Origin: Peptoniphilus sp. ING2-D1G
GTDB taxonomy: Bacteria; Bacillota; Clostridia; Tissierellales; Peptoniphilaceae
Length of the DNA: 64,000 nucleotides
Direction of reading: 5' to 3'
NCBI GenBank assembly: GCA_000952975.1
Contig: LM997412.1
Coordinates: 1,537,847-1,601,846, forward strand
In this document: piece after piece, positions 54,839 to 63,995 of the stretch
Layout: each line of letters begins with the position of its first letter
Position numbering within the stretch: the first letter of the stretch is position 1
Program-made: the position numbers and the translations under genes
The notes under the pieces: model-generated
Database searches by the model: none
What the model was told of the DNA's origin: nothing
The model's input: the letters and a program-made list of their open reading frames with translations, nothing else

Positions 54839-55909
54839 CTATTTAAAATCCTCTTCCATGTAACCTTCTTTCTTAAGCATCGATTTCAATACCGATATAT
54901 CGCTTTTTATGTCCATGTAGTTGGTCTCGAAGGTGGTTTCCAACAAATTTCTAAAGGAATTTAAAATTTCCCTTAGAGCTTCTTCTATTTCAATTTTTAA
55001 AACTCTCTCATCTTCAAGCTGAACTTCACTGTTGCATATTTTTTCATATTCTGAAAATAGTTTAATTGTTTCAGGCAGGTAGTAATTTTTAAATTTTTCA
55101 TAATCCGCCTTACGACTCTTGCTCTGTCCTTCCTGGTTTATGTTGGTGTAAAACTTCTCAAAAATTTGCAGAAGTTCTTCAGCATAGGATTTTACGGGCT
55201 CAGGCAATATCTTTTTGTACTTGAGAAGCTGTGCTGTATATTCAGCCTCAATGGTGGTGCCCTCCAAGCTCTTTTTAAAATCGTCTTCAACATAGTACTT
55301 CTTATACTCTACAAAGGTTTTGTTGTCCAAGACCGCTATGTTGTTATTTTCAATAAGTCGCGCTTCCTTTAAATATTCCTTATCTATGAAATTCTTTATG
55401 TCATCTACAACTGTTTTTTCTGTTGTATTTGCCATTAAAGCCATATCTTCCACTGTGGCTACAGTTGCATTTTTAAAAGCGCTCAAATATTTTCTGTATC
55501 TTTTCATTCTATCTATGCTTTTTTTGTTCTTGTTTACTCCTATGGTGGTAAGCAAAATTATAGGCGCAAAATATGCAAGGAGTATTTTTATATAGTCGGG
55601 GTCCGGATCCAATACGAAAGCTATGCCCAAAATAGCTGCAATCACTACGTGTACTCCCCTTAAAACATTTAATATAAAAAGGTATATCCTTGCGGTTTTT
55701 TCCTCTCTGGGACTTTGGTCCACCAACCTTTCATTTTTCACCGGAATAATATCCGTTTCTCTTCTTTTAGTTTGGCTTTCAACAAAATTATTTATTCCTT
55801 CAATGGATAATTTCGCTACCTTTGAAAAAACATTTTTCAATTTATCTAAATCTTCAGAATTTAAAAATTTTTGAAATTCATTATTCTCTGAATAGTCGTC
55901 TTTTCTCAT
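54839..55909 (-). CDS. XpaC-like membrane protein (partner of TelA)
   Basis: 356 residues: soluble N-terminus, two adjacent membrane helices (about 74-95 and 104-122; IYLFILNVLRGVHVVIAAIL and ILLAYFAPIILLTTIG), then a long helical cytoplasmic part. LSAFKNATVATVEDMALM with KFYTNINQEG fits the 5-bromo-4-chloroindolyl phosphate hydrolysis (XpaC) family. Biochemical role unknown. Upstream member of the telA operon. Confidence 0.75.
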   Translation of the reverse strand: MRKDDYSENNEFQKFLNSEDLDKLKNVFSKVAKLSIEGINNFVESQTKRRETDIIPVKNERLVDQSPREEKTARIYLFILNVLRGVHVVIAAILGIAFVLDPDPDYIKILLAYFAPIILLTTIGVNKNKKSIDRMKRYRKYLSAFKNATVATVEDMALMANTTEKTVVDDIKNFIDKEYLKEARLIENNNIAVLDNKTFVEYKKYYVEDDFKKSLEGTTIEAEYTAQLLKYKKILPEPVKSYAEELLQIFEKFYTNINQEGQSKSRKADYEKFKNYYLPETIKLFSEYEKICNSEVQLEDERVLKIEIEEALREILNSFRNLLETTFETNYMDIKSDISVLKSMLKKEGYMEEDFK

Positions 55910-56036
55910 AATATTACCCCTCCTTTAAATATAATATCTTTAATAGTCTGATTTTAAAAGAGTTAAATAATTTTTTACATTAAAAAAAAGTTAAATTTAC
56001 ATTAAATGTCGAATTTTTGATAAATTATAAAATCTA

Positions 56037-56066
56037 AAAGGGCAAGCACCTAAATGCTTGCCCTTT
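56037..56066 (-). terminator. Terminator after the serine-hydrolase gene
   Basis: AAAGGGCAAGC (56037-56047) pairs with GCTTGCCCTTT (56056-56066); T-rich tails on both strands. Confidence 0.8.
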
Positions 56067-56107
56067 ATTTAAAACAAGTTGTATTTCAAATTTTAGTAAT
56101 TTTTACA

Positions 56108-57208
56108 TCACAAATTTTCATAATGTTTAAGTGCATCATGATATGCGGCTATTATCGCTTTTGCTGAAGAACCGTAGTATCTATTTGTAATCTCCTCAGT
56201 AATAAATTCATCATCTTTCATGTTTTTGCCTATAAACAGTCTTGAAATAAAAGACTTTGTCAAATCCAAAGTTGTATTGCTGTCTGCTCTCACTATTATT
56301 CCGCTGTCTATTTCCACCTCGAAGGCGAGAAAAAATGATCCGTACATCTTGGTTATGGCATTGTTCATGTTGGTCTTTGATTCGCCTGTTATGTATAGTG
56401 TTTTGCCGTTTTCCAATTTTTTACCCCCAAGCTCATCATATATGGTCTTTGAAATTTTTCCTATTATTTCTCTTCCTTCCAAATTCGAATTCATATCATC
56501 TGTCATGACAACTATTATGTAGTCCATGTCCTCTAAAAATATAATTGCGCATTCATGTTCTAAATTATCCAAATCGCCGGACTTATGAGCGATGGTAAGT
56601 TCTTCTGCAATATACCTTTGAAGCCTTTCTCCCTGTGTCTGTCTTTTTAAAATATCGAGCATGATTTCACTTGATTTTTTATTTATGAGTTTACCTTCGT
56701 AGATTTTTTGAAGAATAGTCTTTAAATCCTCTGCGCATATGTAATTGTCGTAACCCTTAGCAAGCGCTTCTGAATCCATCATCTTCCTTTGAAGATCGGC
56801 TTCCTTTAGTTTTAAATTTTTTCCCAGTTTATTGATATTTTCCATTCCCAATAAATCGATAAGTATATTAGTCGCTTCATTGTCACTTACTATTATCATC
56901 AAGGTAACAAGTTCCTTTAGAGAAAATTCATGGTGGTATTCCAGTTCCTTTAATATTCCGTCTCCGCCTGTGAAATTGTCCTTTGTCACCGCTATTTTGT
57001 CACTGAGCGAAAATTCCTTGTTCTTTACTCTTCTCATGAGTTCGGCCATTATTAACAACTTAATGGTGGATGCCGACCTCATTTTTTGTAGCTCATTTAT
57101 CCCGAATCCCTTATTTTCCTTCAAGTCATAGAAACAAAGGCAAACTTTGCCTTTAGTTCTTCTGATTATGTTCTCTATTTTTAATTTCAAACAATCATAA
57201 TTTTCCAT
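56108..57208 (-). CDS. Class A beta-lactamase-fold serine hydrolase
   Basis: 366 residues. The three penicillin-binding motifs are present: Ser47-x-x-Lys50 (STIK), SDN at 108-110 and KSG at 209-211. The Glu166-type ExxLN loop that deacylates penicillins is not seen (MMDSEALAKG instead), and there is no signal peptide. About 100 residues follow the usual domain end. It is therefore better called a serine hydrolase, perhaps acting on a cytoplasmic peptide or amide; penicillin resistance is not supported. It lies upstream of the xpaC-telA pair and downstream of the dipeptide operon. Confidence 0.8.
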   Translation of the reverse strand: MENYDCLKLKIENIIRRTKGKVCLCFYDLKENKGFGINELQKMRSASTIKLLIMAELMRRVKNKEFSLSDKIAVTKDNFTGGDGILKELEYHHEFSLKELVTLMIIVSDNEATNILIDLLGMENINKLGKNLKLKEADLQRKMMDSEALAKGYDNYICAEDLKTILQKIYEGKLINKKSSEIMLDILKRQTQGERLQRYIAEELTIAHKSGDLDNLEHECAIIFLEDMDYIIVVMTDDMNSNLEGREIIGKISKTIYDELGGKKLENGKTLYITGESKTNMNNAITKMYGSFFLAFEVEIDSGIIVRADSNTTLDLTKSFISRLFIGKNMKDDEFITEEITNRYYGSSAKAIIAAYHDALKHYENL

Positions 57209-57260
57209 TGTTTGCCTCCTTTTTATTAATTATAATACATTTTTAATCTGTTTCTTTTAA

Positions 57261-57303
57261 AAAACATGACGAACCGGAGAAAATCTCAGATTCATCATGT
57301 TTT
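57261..57303 (-). terminator. Terminator of the dipeptide-salvage operon
   Basis: AAAACATGACGAA (57261-57273) pairs with TTCATCATGTTTT (57291-57303), one mismatch; on the minus strand the run TTTTTTAAAAG follows. Confidence 0.75.
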
Positions 57304-57311
57304 AAAGTAAG

Positions 57312-58493
57312 TTAAGCTATCATCTTAAGCACATATCCCATTAAAAGTCCTGCAAAGTTTCCTATGGCAGCTCCGAGGACTCCCATCAAGACTCCTATGC
57401 CGGCATAGGACGGATCATAGGCTGATGCAACTATTGGAGCTGATGCCGAACCTCCTATGTTTGCAAGAGATGCTGTTGAAACCATACATAAATCCCAGTG
57501 GAACATTTTTGATAATATATACATTCCTATTACGTGCACTGTTAAAATAAATACTCCATATACAACCCACATCGGCGCATTTATTAAATCCGTTACCGAT
57601 GCCATAGATGCAAGCATTGAAACTACCGCATATAGATAGACATTTGAAAGTTCTTCCACTGCAGGTACCTTTCCAAGAGGACTGAGGGCACAAATTAAAC
57701 CTAAAATCGTAACAAATAATGTAGTCATCGTTCCCTTGTCAAACATTGCAAGTCCCACACCTGCGAGAGCTTCGTTTAAATATGCTCCTATCCATTGAGA
57801 GACCGCAGAAACCATCAGTGAAACACCTATTAAGAAAATCCAATCCGCTGCAGTCGCCTTTCTTTTTTCTCCCGCTACTTCCGCCGCCGCTGCATCTGCT
57901 ACCGCTTGAAGTTTTGAAGTATCAGCCTTGACCGCATCGTTCCAATTCTTTTCATAACGAACCATGAACAGCAAAAGAGCAATCCAAACAGAATAACATA
58001 CCGTATCAAGGGCAAGTGCACTTCCGAAAGCACCCGGATCTACAGGCAATGCCGCTTGCATTGCAGCCATGTTGGCAGATCCGCCTACCCATGATGCATA
58101 AAGAGCTGCTACGGCGCCCCAAGTATCATTTCCCAGCATCCCTTTAAATATGGGATATCCTACTAAAGTTCCGATAAATAATGTCACTGAACATCCTAAA
58201 AATATTGCCACCATTCTTCCGCCAAGTTTTGCAAGGCTTCTGAAATCACAACGCAACAGCATTACAAAAATCATTGCATAGAGCAAATTGTTCTTTAATA
58301 CTCCGTAGGCTGCAGAAACTTCTTCTGAAGCATATAGTCCCATGGTACAGAAAATCATATTGATTACATATATAAATACAAGGGGCGGTACTAAATTAAA
58401 TATTTTCCACTTAGTGTATTTTTCCAATGCCAGCAAAGTACCGGCCACAAACATCAAAAAAGCTATGTAGGTAAATCCATTAGTAATAACCAT
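57312..58493 (-). CDS. DUF819-family integral membrane protein (probable transporter)
   Basis: 393 residues with about 11 membrane helices. KNNLLYAMIFVMLLRCDFRSLAKLG, SWVGGSANMAAMQAALPVDPGAFGSALALDTVCYSVW and ASLANIGGSASAPIVASAYDPSYAGIGVLMG are DUF819 signatures; the paired GGSAN and GGSAS motifs suggest a two-fold transporter. It is the last gene of an operon with a dipeptide epimerase and a dipeptidase, so it may import or export di- or short peptides (inference). Confidence 0.8.
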   Translation of the reverse strand: MVITNGFTYIAFLMFVAGTLLALEKYTKWKIFNLVPPLVFIYVINMIFCTMGLYASEEVSAAYGVLKNNLLYAMIFVMLLRCDFRSLAKLGGRMVAIFLGCSVTLFIGTLVGYPIFKGMLGNDTWGAVAALYASWVGGSANMAAMQAALPVDPGAFGSALALDTVCYSVWIALLLFMVRYEKNWNDAVKADTSKLQAVADAAAAEVAGEKRKATAADWIFLIGVSLMVSAVSQWIGAYLNEALAGVGLAMFDKGTMTTLFVTILGLICALSPLGKVPAVEELSNVYLYAVVSMLASMASVTDLINAPMWVVYGVFILTVHVIGMYILSKMFHWDLCMVSTASLANIGGSASAPIVASAYDPSYAGIGVLMGVLGAAIGNFAGLLMGYVLKMIA

Positions 58494-58524
58494 AAAACAT
58501 CTCCTTTCTCATTGTAAATGTTTT

Positions 58525-59619
58525 TTAAATATCCAAGTACTGTATCTTTTCTATTCCCTTTATTCCAAGACCCGGTTCATCGGATACCGTGATGTCTTTT
58601 TCTTTAAATACAGCACCTCCCAAAATTGGGTCTTCCGTGCAAAGTATGGGTCCGTCCAAATCTACTCTTGTTATTACCTGTTTTGCACATGCAAGATGAA
58701 CTGCCGCATTTACGCTTATTTTAGCTTCAAGCATGCATCCGATCATACATTCAACATCCATCATTTCACAAGCATAGGCGATTTTTAACCCGTTGTGAAT
58801 TCCGCCGCACTTCATAAGTTTGATATTGATGATGTCCGCCGCCTTCATTTGAATTATCCTCATGGCATCAAGGGGTGTGTATATGCTTTCATCGGCCATA
58901 ATCGGCACAGGTGAATATTGTGTAACATATTTAAGTCCGTCTAAATCATGAGCGATTACAGGTTGTTCGCAAAGTTCAAGATCAAGTCCCTTTTCCTGCA
59001 TCTCATCGATAATTCTCACTGCTTCCTTCGGTTTCCAAGCTTGATTTGCATCAATTCTTATTTTTACATCCTTGCCGGCAGCTTTTCTTACAGCTTCAAG
59101 CCTTGCAACATCAAGACTGTGGTCGATTCCCACCTTTACCTTCAATGTGTCGTATCCTCTTTCTATGGCATTTATTGCATCTTGTGCCATTTCTTCAGGA
59201 GAATTAACGCTTATCGTTATATCCGTGGTTATTTTCTTTCTGCTTCCGCCCAGCAATTTATATACGGGAATATTGTAAAGTTGACCGTATAAGTCATAAA
59301 TCGCCATATCCGCTGCAGCCTTTGCACTGGTGTTCTTTATGATGCAAGCGTCTAAATCATTCATCAAGTTTTCCAAATCGTCAATATCTCTTCCGATTAA
59401 AATCTTGCTTATATGATCTCTAAAAGCTCCTATTATAGCTCCTGTGGTATCTCCCGTCACAAGCCCTGTGGGAGGAGCTTCTCCGTATCCCACATTGCCC
59501 GTATCAGTGTGGATTTCCACTATTACATCTTCTACGCTGTCAACTGATCTTACCGCTGTCTTGAAGGGCACACGAAGAGGAACTGAAATCTTTCCTAAAC
59601 GTATTTTTGTTATTTTCAA
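58525..59619 (-). CDS. Dipeptide epimerase (enolase superfamily, L-Ala-D/L-Glu epimerase-like)
   Basis: 364 residues: the capping domain (ITKIRLGKISVPLRVPF, VGYGEAPPTGLVTGDT) and barrel with KVKVG (catalytic Lys), RIDANQAW, CEQPV and MADES metal ligands and the second Lys in INIKLMKCGG. The ending DLDGPILCTEDPI (the DxD substrate motif) is that of dipeptide epimerases, which turn L-Ala-D-Glu from peptidoglycan into L-Ala-L-Glu. The dipeptidase encoded 17 bases upstream would then split it. Confidence 0.88.
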   Translation of the reverse strand: MKITKIRLGKISVPLRVPFKTAVRSVDSVEDVIVEIHTDTGNVGYGEAPPTGLVTGDTTGAIIGAFRDHISKILIGRDIDDLENLMNDLDACIIKNTSAKAAADMAIYDLYGQLYNIPVYKLLGGSRKKITTDITISVNSPEEMAQDAINAIERGYDTLKVKVGIDHSLDVARLEAVRKAAGKDVKIRIDANQAWKPKEAVRIIDEMQEKGLDLELCEQPVIAHDLDGLKYVTQYSPVPIMADESIYTPLDAMRIIQMKAADIINIKLMKCGGIHNGLKIAYACEMMDVECMIGCMLEAKISVNAAVHLACAKQVITRVDLDGPILCTEDPILGGAVFKEKDITVSDEPGLGIKGIEKIQYLDI

Positions 59620-59636
59620 TCTTTCTACCTCCTTAA

Positions 59637-61010
59637 CTATTTTGCAAGTCTATACATTGCCTCTGCATAGATTTTTGCATTGTCCATCAACTTGTCAATT
59701 TCTATATATTCATCGGGAAGATGCTCTCTTACTTCATCTCCCGGAAATATAGGTCCGTAAGCTACAATATTGGGAATTGCCTTTGCATAGGTCCCTCCGC
59801 CTATTGATTTAGGTTTTGCGGCATTGCCGGTTTTTTCCTCATATACTTTTAAAAGAGTTTGTAAAAATTCTGTGTTTTCATCTATATACAGCGATTTTTT
59901 GTGAGTTTCTTCTGTTTTTTCAAACCCTTCTTCGGCAAAGGCTCTATCCATCTTCGGGGCACAATCTTCATAGGATTTTGTAACAGGGTATCTGTAATTA
60001 ATCTTAACTTCTATGGAATTTTCATCTGCCTTTAAAACTCCCATATTTAAAGTCAAGCCCTTCGAAACTTCATCATATAGATAGATTCCAAGTGATTTGC
60101 CATCTGTCTGTGTACCTATTCTTTCAGCTAAAAATTCAACCGCCGATTTTAAATCTCCTTTAAGAGGTAAATTATTTAAGAAAATAAGCAGAGTTCCTAT
60201 GGCATTTTTGCCCTTTTCCGGTGTTGAGCCGTGAGCTTGCTTTCCCTTTGCCCTTACGATAAATCCGGAATCCGTCATTTCAATTTTTATGTCCTCTTCC
60301 TCCGGGAGCTTTTTTATCTCTTCTTTTGTCTTTTCATCACATGAAAATTCAGCATAGGCATTTGCGGGAGCCACATTAAGAGCGGTTCCTCCTTCCATTT
60401 TAAGAAGTCTTAAATCTCCCTTAGGTGACATTTTTTTTCTGAAAGTCACATTTATTATGCCCTTTTCTCCGTTTATGGCGGGATATTCTCCATCGGGTGT
60501 AAACCCACATACAGGAATTTCTCCTCCATTATTCAGATAGTACTTCATGTCCTCACTACCTGTTTCCTCGTTGGTACCGAAGAGTATTCTTATTCTTTTG
60601 CTCATTTTAAGTGCGGACTCCTTAAGAGCTTTTAATGCATACAGACTTGCAATTACAGGTCCCTTATCATCAATTGCTCCTCTTCCGTAAATGTTGTCGT
60701 CCTTAATATGGCCTCCATAAGGATCCACGCTCCAACCCGTTCCCTCCGGCACAACATCCAAATGGCCGAGAATAGCCACCATGTCCTTTCCTTCTCCATA
60801 TTCCAAATAACCCATGTAATTATCTACATTGACCGTTTTAAATCCCATTTCTTCGGAAATTTTTAACACATGATTTAAACAATCAAGCACACCTTGTCCG
60901 TAGGGAGCATCTTTTTTTGCATCTTCTCTTACGCTTTTAATTCTTATTACATCTTGAAGAGCGTTGATCATTTCTGTTCTTTGTCTTTCAACATATTCCT
61001 CTAATTTCAA
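59637..61010 (-). CDS. pepV: Sapep/PepV-type dipeptidase (M20 family)
   Basis: 457 residues from TTG 61010, directly after GGGAGGAGATAG. Di-zinc motifs are ILGHLDVVPEGTGWSVDPYGG (His and the catalytic Asp), IDDKGP, GTNEETGSEDM (catalytic Glu) and a late SIGGGTYAKAIPN. PepV hydrolyses unsubstituted dipeptides. First gene of the epimerase/DUF819 operon, behind a leader with an attenuator-like terminator. Confidence 0.92.
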   Translation of the reverse strand: MKLEEYVERQRTEMINALQDVIRIKSVREDAKKDAPYGQGVLDCLNHVLKISEEMGFKTVNVDNYMGYLEYGEGKDMVAILGHLDVVPEGTGWSVDPYGGHIKDDNIYGRGAIDDKGPVIASLYALKALKESALKMSKRIRILFGTNEETGSEDMKYYLNNGGEIPVCGFTPDGEYPAINGEKGIINVTFRKKMSPKGDLRLLKMEGGTALNVAPANAYAEFSCDEKTKEEIKKLPEEEDIKIEMTDSGFIVRAKGKQAHGSTPEKGKNAIGTLLIFLNNLPLKGDLKSAVEFLAERIGTQTDGKSLGIYLYDEVSKGLTLNMGVLKADENSIEVKINYRYPVTKSYEDCAPKMDRAFAEEGFEKTEETHKKSLYIDENTEFLQTLLKVYEEKTGNAAKPKSIGGGTYAKAIPNIVAYGPIFPGDEVREHLPDEYIEIDKLMDNAKIYAEAMYRLAK

Positions 61011-61043
61011 CCTATCTCCTCCCTCTTAATCAAATTTGAATAC

Positions 61044-61201
61044 AAAAAGACCCAACAAAACACCGTCAATGTTTCGCTGGGTCTCACAAGCTTATTGAAT
61101 TATTGTTATAACTCACACAAAATGAAACAGCACACACATATAAAATTAAATATTTATTTACCTCTATTAATAATATACAGCAAATGAAATCGTTTTGTCA
61201 A
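61044..61201 (-). promoter_or_regulatory. Promoter and leader with internal terminator upstream of pepV
   Basis: Minus strand: TTGACA (61196-61201) and TATATT (61172-61177), 18 bases apart, start a leader of about 120 nt. GACCCAGCGAAAC (61071-61083) pairs with GTTTTGTTGGGTC (61049-61061) and is followed by TTTTT, a terminator 35 bases before the pepV start. TGTTTC at 61124-61129 could instead pair with the GAAACA in the 5' arm and prevent termination. An 8-codon ATG frame (61139-61113) exists but lacks a ribosome-binding site. Confidence 0.55.
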
Positions 61202-61234
61202 TTAAAACTGTTTCTTTTTATAAATTTAATTCAA

Positions 61235-61258
61235 TAAAAAAGAGTGCCTTTGCACTCC
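61235..61258 (-). terminator. Terminator after jag
   Basis: On the minus strand GAGTGC-AAAG-GCACTC (61242-61257) followed by TTTTTTATT, just after the jag stop. Confidence 0.8.
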
Positions 61259-61261
61259 TCT

Positions 61262-62119
61262 TTAATACTTTCTTTCCTTTTGAATTACCACTTTTCTGAA
61301 GGGATCTCTTCCTTCAGAATGAGTTATTACTCCTTCATAGCTTTGAAGAGCTTCGTGGATTATTTTTCTGTCGAGAGAATTCATAGGTTCAAGTCTTACA
61401 GATCTATTGGTGGATAATACCTTAGCTGCCATTTTTTCAGCCAGTTCTTTTAGTGTTTCTTTTCTTTTTTCTCTGTAATTTGAAGAATCCAAAACTACTC
61501 TTATGTATTCGTCTGAGGCTTTATTTACCAAAAGGCTTAAAATATATTGGATTGAATCCAGAGTCACTCCTCTTTTTCCGATTACAATGCCGAGTTTTTG
61601 TTCATCTCCTCGTATTTCCACATCTATTTGGTTGTCTTTTCTTTCTATGACAAGTTCATATTCAAGATCTAAAGAAGTCAGTATTTTGTCTAAAAACTCT
61701 CTGATTATTGAATCTATTTCTTCGGATTTGTCTTTTTCTATGATTTCTTCACTTTTTTGTACCATGTCGTAGTCATCAAAATATTCCACTTCGTCTTTTA
61801 TCATTTCTTCTCTCATTATTTTGTCGTCTCTATGGTAATCTTTTATTCTTATTTCGTTATTTTCAGATTTATTCCCCATTGGGTCATGTTGGCTCTTCTC
61901 TGAGTAAGAATTATTAAATATTTCCCTTAATATATCGGAATTTGTTTGCAGTTTAGAAACTTTTACGGTAGCTTCCTTCGAACCTATCAGTCCTAAAAAT
62001 CCCTTTACGGGTTCTTCCAGTATTTCGATTTTTACTTGGTCCTTATTTAGTTTTAATTCTTTTAGAGCCTCACTTACAGCTTCATCTACGGTTTTCGCTC
62101 TTTTAATTACATAATTCAT
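61262..62119 (-). CDS. jag: RNA-binding protein Jag/KhpB
   Basis: 285 residues in three parts: the Jag-N domain (KTVDEAVSEALKEL, VKGFLGLIGSKEATV), a charged linker, a KH domain with GKRGVTLDSIQYI and an R3H domain ending LEPMNSLDRKIIHEALQSYEGVITHSEG. Binds RNA and affects cell division and wall synthesis in Firmicutes. Start overlaps the yidC stop. Confidence 0.93.
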   Translation of the reverse strand: MNYVIKRAKTVDEAVSEALKELKLNKDQVKIEILEEPVKGFLGLIGSKEATVKVSKLQTNSDILREIFNNSYSEKSQHDPMGNKSENNEIRIKDYHRDDKIMREEMIKDEVEYFDDYDMVQKSEEIIEKDKSEEIDSIIREFLDKILTSLDLEYELVIERKDNQIDVEIRGDEQKLGIVIGKRGVTLDSIQYILSLLVNKASDEYIRVVLDSSNYREKRKETLKELAEKMAAKVLSTNRSVRLEPMNSLDRKIIHEALQSYEGVITHSEGRDPFRKVVIQKERKY

Positions 62120-62841
62120 TTAACTTCCTCCGCTACTTTCTTTGAGACCATTCTGTTGGTTATTAATTGTTGTATCACTGAGAATATATTTCCGACAACC
62201 CAGTACAAAAGAAGTCCTGATTGAAAACTTCTACCCATCCAAAATATCATAAGCGGCATTACAATCATCATACTGTTTTGCATGGATTTAGTCTGTTGTG
62301 TCTGTGTCGCTTGCGATGCGGGATTTTTCATAGTAACAAATGAAGTTAAAAATGTAGTTATACCTGCTATTGCAGCAAGTATCATAGTTTTATCTACGCT
62401 TTCCAAACTGTCGATGTAAAAAAAGTTTTTGTTTATGCTGTCAAAAAACGCCTTGTCTGTAAACGCATATTTTGCCGGTTCCATAAAAACTCTATAAAAT
62501 GCGATAAGTACAATCATTTGCACTATCATCGGTAGACAACCAGCAAAAACATTATAGTTTGAATCTTTGTAAAGTTTTTGCTGTTTCATGGCAAGAGTTT
62601 GAGGATCATTTTTATATTTTTTTTGCAGTTTTTCAAGTTCCGGTTGCAGTTCCGCCATTTTCTTTTGATTTTTCATCATGGAAATATTGACCGGGAGTAC
62701 GGCAAGTTTTATTATCACTGTAGCTACGATTATTGAAATAGCAAAAAAAGATATGTTTTCAGGTTCGCTTGGAAATGTTGCGGCAATCACATCATAAATA
62801 AATTTTAAAAACATTCCAAGCACTCTGCTTATAGCACTCAT
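62116..62841 (-). CDS. yidC: Membrane protein insertase YidC/Oxa1
   Basis: 241 residues, five or six helices, the short Gram-positive form without the large periplasmic domain. AVLPVNISMMKNQKKMAELQPELEKLQKKYKND (coiled loop after the first core helix; here its arginine is not conspicuous), CLPMIVQMIVLIAFYRV and a late MPLMIFWMG. Inserts and folds membrane proteins. No lipoprotein cysteine at the N-terminus. Confidence 0.93.
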   Translation of the reverse strand: MSAISRVLGMFLKFIYDVIAATFPSEPENISFFAISIIVATVIIKLAVLPVNISMMKNQKKMAELQPELEKLQKKYKNDPQTLAMKQQKLYKDSNYNVFAGCLPMIVQMIVLIAFYRVFMEPAKYAFTDKAFFDSINKNFFYIDSLESVDKTMILAAIAGITTFLTSFVTMKNPASQATQTQQTKSMQNSMMIVMPLMIFWMGRSFQSGLLLYWVVGNIFSVIQQLITNRMVSKKVAEEVK

Positions 62842-62850
62842 TATGCCTCC

Positions 62851-63075
62851 TTATAATAGAGGATCGTATCCGCCCTTATGAAAAGGATGACATTTTAAAA
62901 TTCTCCTTACAGTCAAGTAAGTTCCCTTGAAAAATCCATACTTATCGTAAGCTTGGTAGGCATACTCAGAACATGTGGGATAAAATCTACAATGAGACCC
63001 CACTAATATATACTTGGAAATAACTCTTTGATAAAATCTTATTATCAGTTTCATTATACTTTTCAAATAAATCAC
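62851..63075 (-). CDS. yidD: Membrane protein insertion efficiency factor YidD
   Basis: 74 residues: [29 protein letters not shown], with the three YidD cysteines, and [11 protein letters not shown] at the end. Small amphipathic helper of YidC. The start overlaps rnpA by 4 bases. Confidence 0.95.
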   Translation of the reverse strand: MIYLKSIMKLIIRFYQRVISKYILVGSHCRFYPTCSEYAYQAYDKYGFFKGTYLTVRRILKCHPFHKGGYDPLL

Positions 63076-63401
63076 CCTATTTTTTTACAAATGTGTTTAA
63101 AGGATCTTTCAAGTTCATTATAAGATAAGTCCACAGAAGATTTTTTCATCACAAATACGTAATCGTATCCCTCTCTTAGCAAATCGAAATTAAGTCTGTA
63201 GATCTCCCTTAACCTTCTTTTAAGTTTATTTCTTGTTACTGCATTTCCTAATTTTTTAGTTATGGTAAATCCCACTCTTTTGTGGTCCAGGCCATTTTTC
63301 TTAAAAAATACGGTAATGTGTTTATTTCCGTTTATATTTCGTTTTTTATATACCCTTTGAAAATCAATATTTTTTCGTAAATAACAATCCTTCATGTTCA
63401 T
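63072..63401 (-). CDS. rnpA: Ribonuclease P protein component
   Basis: 109 residues, with [29 protein letters not shown], the RNR motif region that binds the RNase P RNA. It begins four bases after the rpmH stop (an ATG two codons later is also possible). Matures tRNA 5' ends. Confidence 0.95.
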   Translation of the reverse strand: MNMKDCYLRKNIDFQRVYKKRNINGNKHITVFFKKNGLDHKRVGFTITKKLGNAVTRNKLKRRLREIYRLNFDLLREGYDYVFVMKKSSVDLSYNELERSFKHICKKIG

Positions 63402-63405
63402 TAGT

Positions 63406-63540
63406 CTATGCTGAAAGAATTTTTCTTCCTTTTTTTCTTCTTGCCTTGATTATATTTCTTCCTGTCCTGGTTCTCATTCTTGCTCTAAAACCGTGTTCTC
63501 TTTTTCTTTGTCTTTTTTTCGGTTGGAACGTTCTTTTCAA
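63406..63540 (-). CDS. rpmH: 50S ribosomal protein L34
   Basis: 44 residues from a TTG start: [43 protein letters not shown], a complete L34. It is missing from simple ORF lists because of its length and TTG start. AGGTGA lies upstream at 63547-63552. First gene of the rpmH-rnpA-yidD-yidC-jag operon, oriented away from the origin. Confidence 0.95.
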   Translation of the reverse strand: MKRTFQPKKRQRKREHGFRARMRTRTGRNIIKARRKKGRKILSA

Positions 63541-63552
63541 ATTTTTTCACCT

Positions 63553-63989
63553 GCTTTCTTAAAGGATACTTTACAAATTATATGAAAATACTCATTAAAA
63601 GTCAAGAAATTACTGAGCTATACATGTCTTAAATACTTTTATAAACAATCTAAAATAATTTTATTAAACTATTTAAAATAAGTAAAAAAATGGTAATTTT
63701 CAAAGTACAAGCCTTGTTGATAAGTTTTGATTTATTTGTTAAAATATATGTATATAAATTCGTAGCGTGTGGATATAAATTTTAAATGTTGATAATAATA
63801 ATTATTAACACTTTGTTTATTAAATGTTGGTAAGTGTTATTTTTTTTGAGTTTTATCTCTAAAATACTTATTTTAAAGCTTATTTATCCACAATTATTGA
63901 TGTTTATAAATAAATATTAACATATTTATAAACTTTGTTTATTTTTTTATGTACAAAAATATGTTAATATTTTTGAATTGTTAATTATC
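63553..63989. other. Replication origin region (oriC) between rpmH and dnaA
   Basis: Non-coding and very AT-rich. TTATCCACA, a perfect DnaA box, is at 63884-63892 (+). Near matches on the other strand are TGTGGATAT at 63768-63776 and TGTTGATAA at 63715-63723 and 63787-63795. The stretch 63895-63975 is almost entirely A/T and could be the unwinding element. Gene order (rpmH on one side, dnaA expected on the other) is the standard origin context. Confidence 0.8.
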
Positions 63990-63995
63990 AGGAGG
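63990..63995 (+). promoter_or_regulatory. Ribosome-binding site of the gene beyond the right edge (expected dnaA)
   Basis: AGGAGG followed by TATAA ends the window; a start codon should follow within a few bases. From synteny the gene is dnaA. Confidence 0.75.

Noticed and set aside
56108..57208. Beta-lactam resistance gene
   Set aside because: The general-base Glu of class A enzymes and a signal peptide are missing, so only the fold is supported.
61113..61139. Eight-codon leader peptide upstream of pepV
   Set aside because: No ribosome-binding site at usable distance and no codon bias that would suggest attenuation by a specific amino acid.
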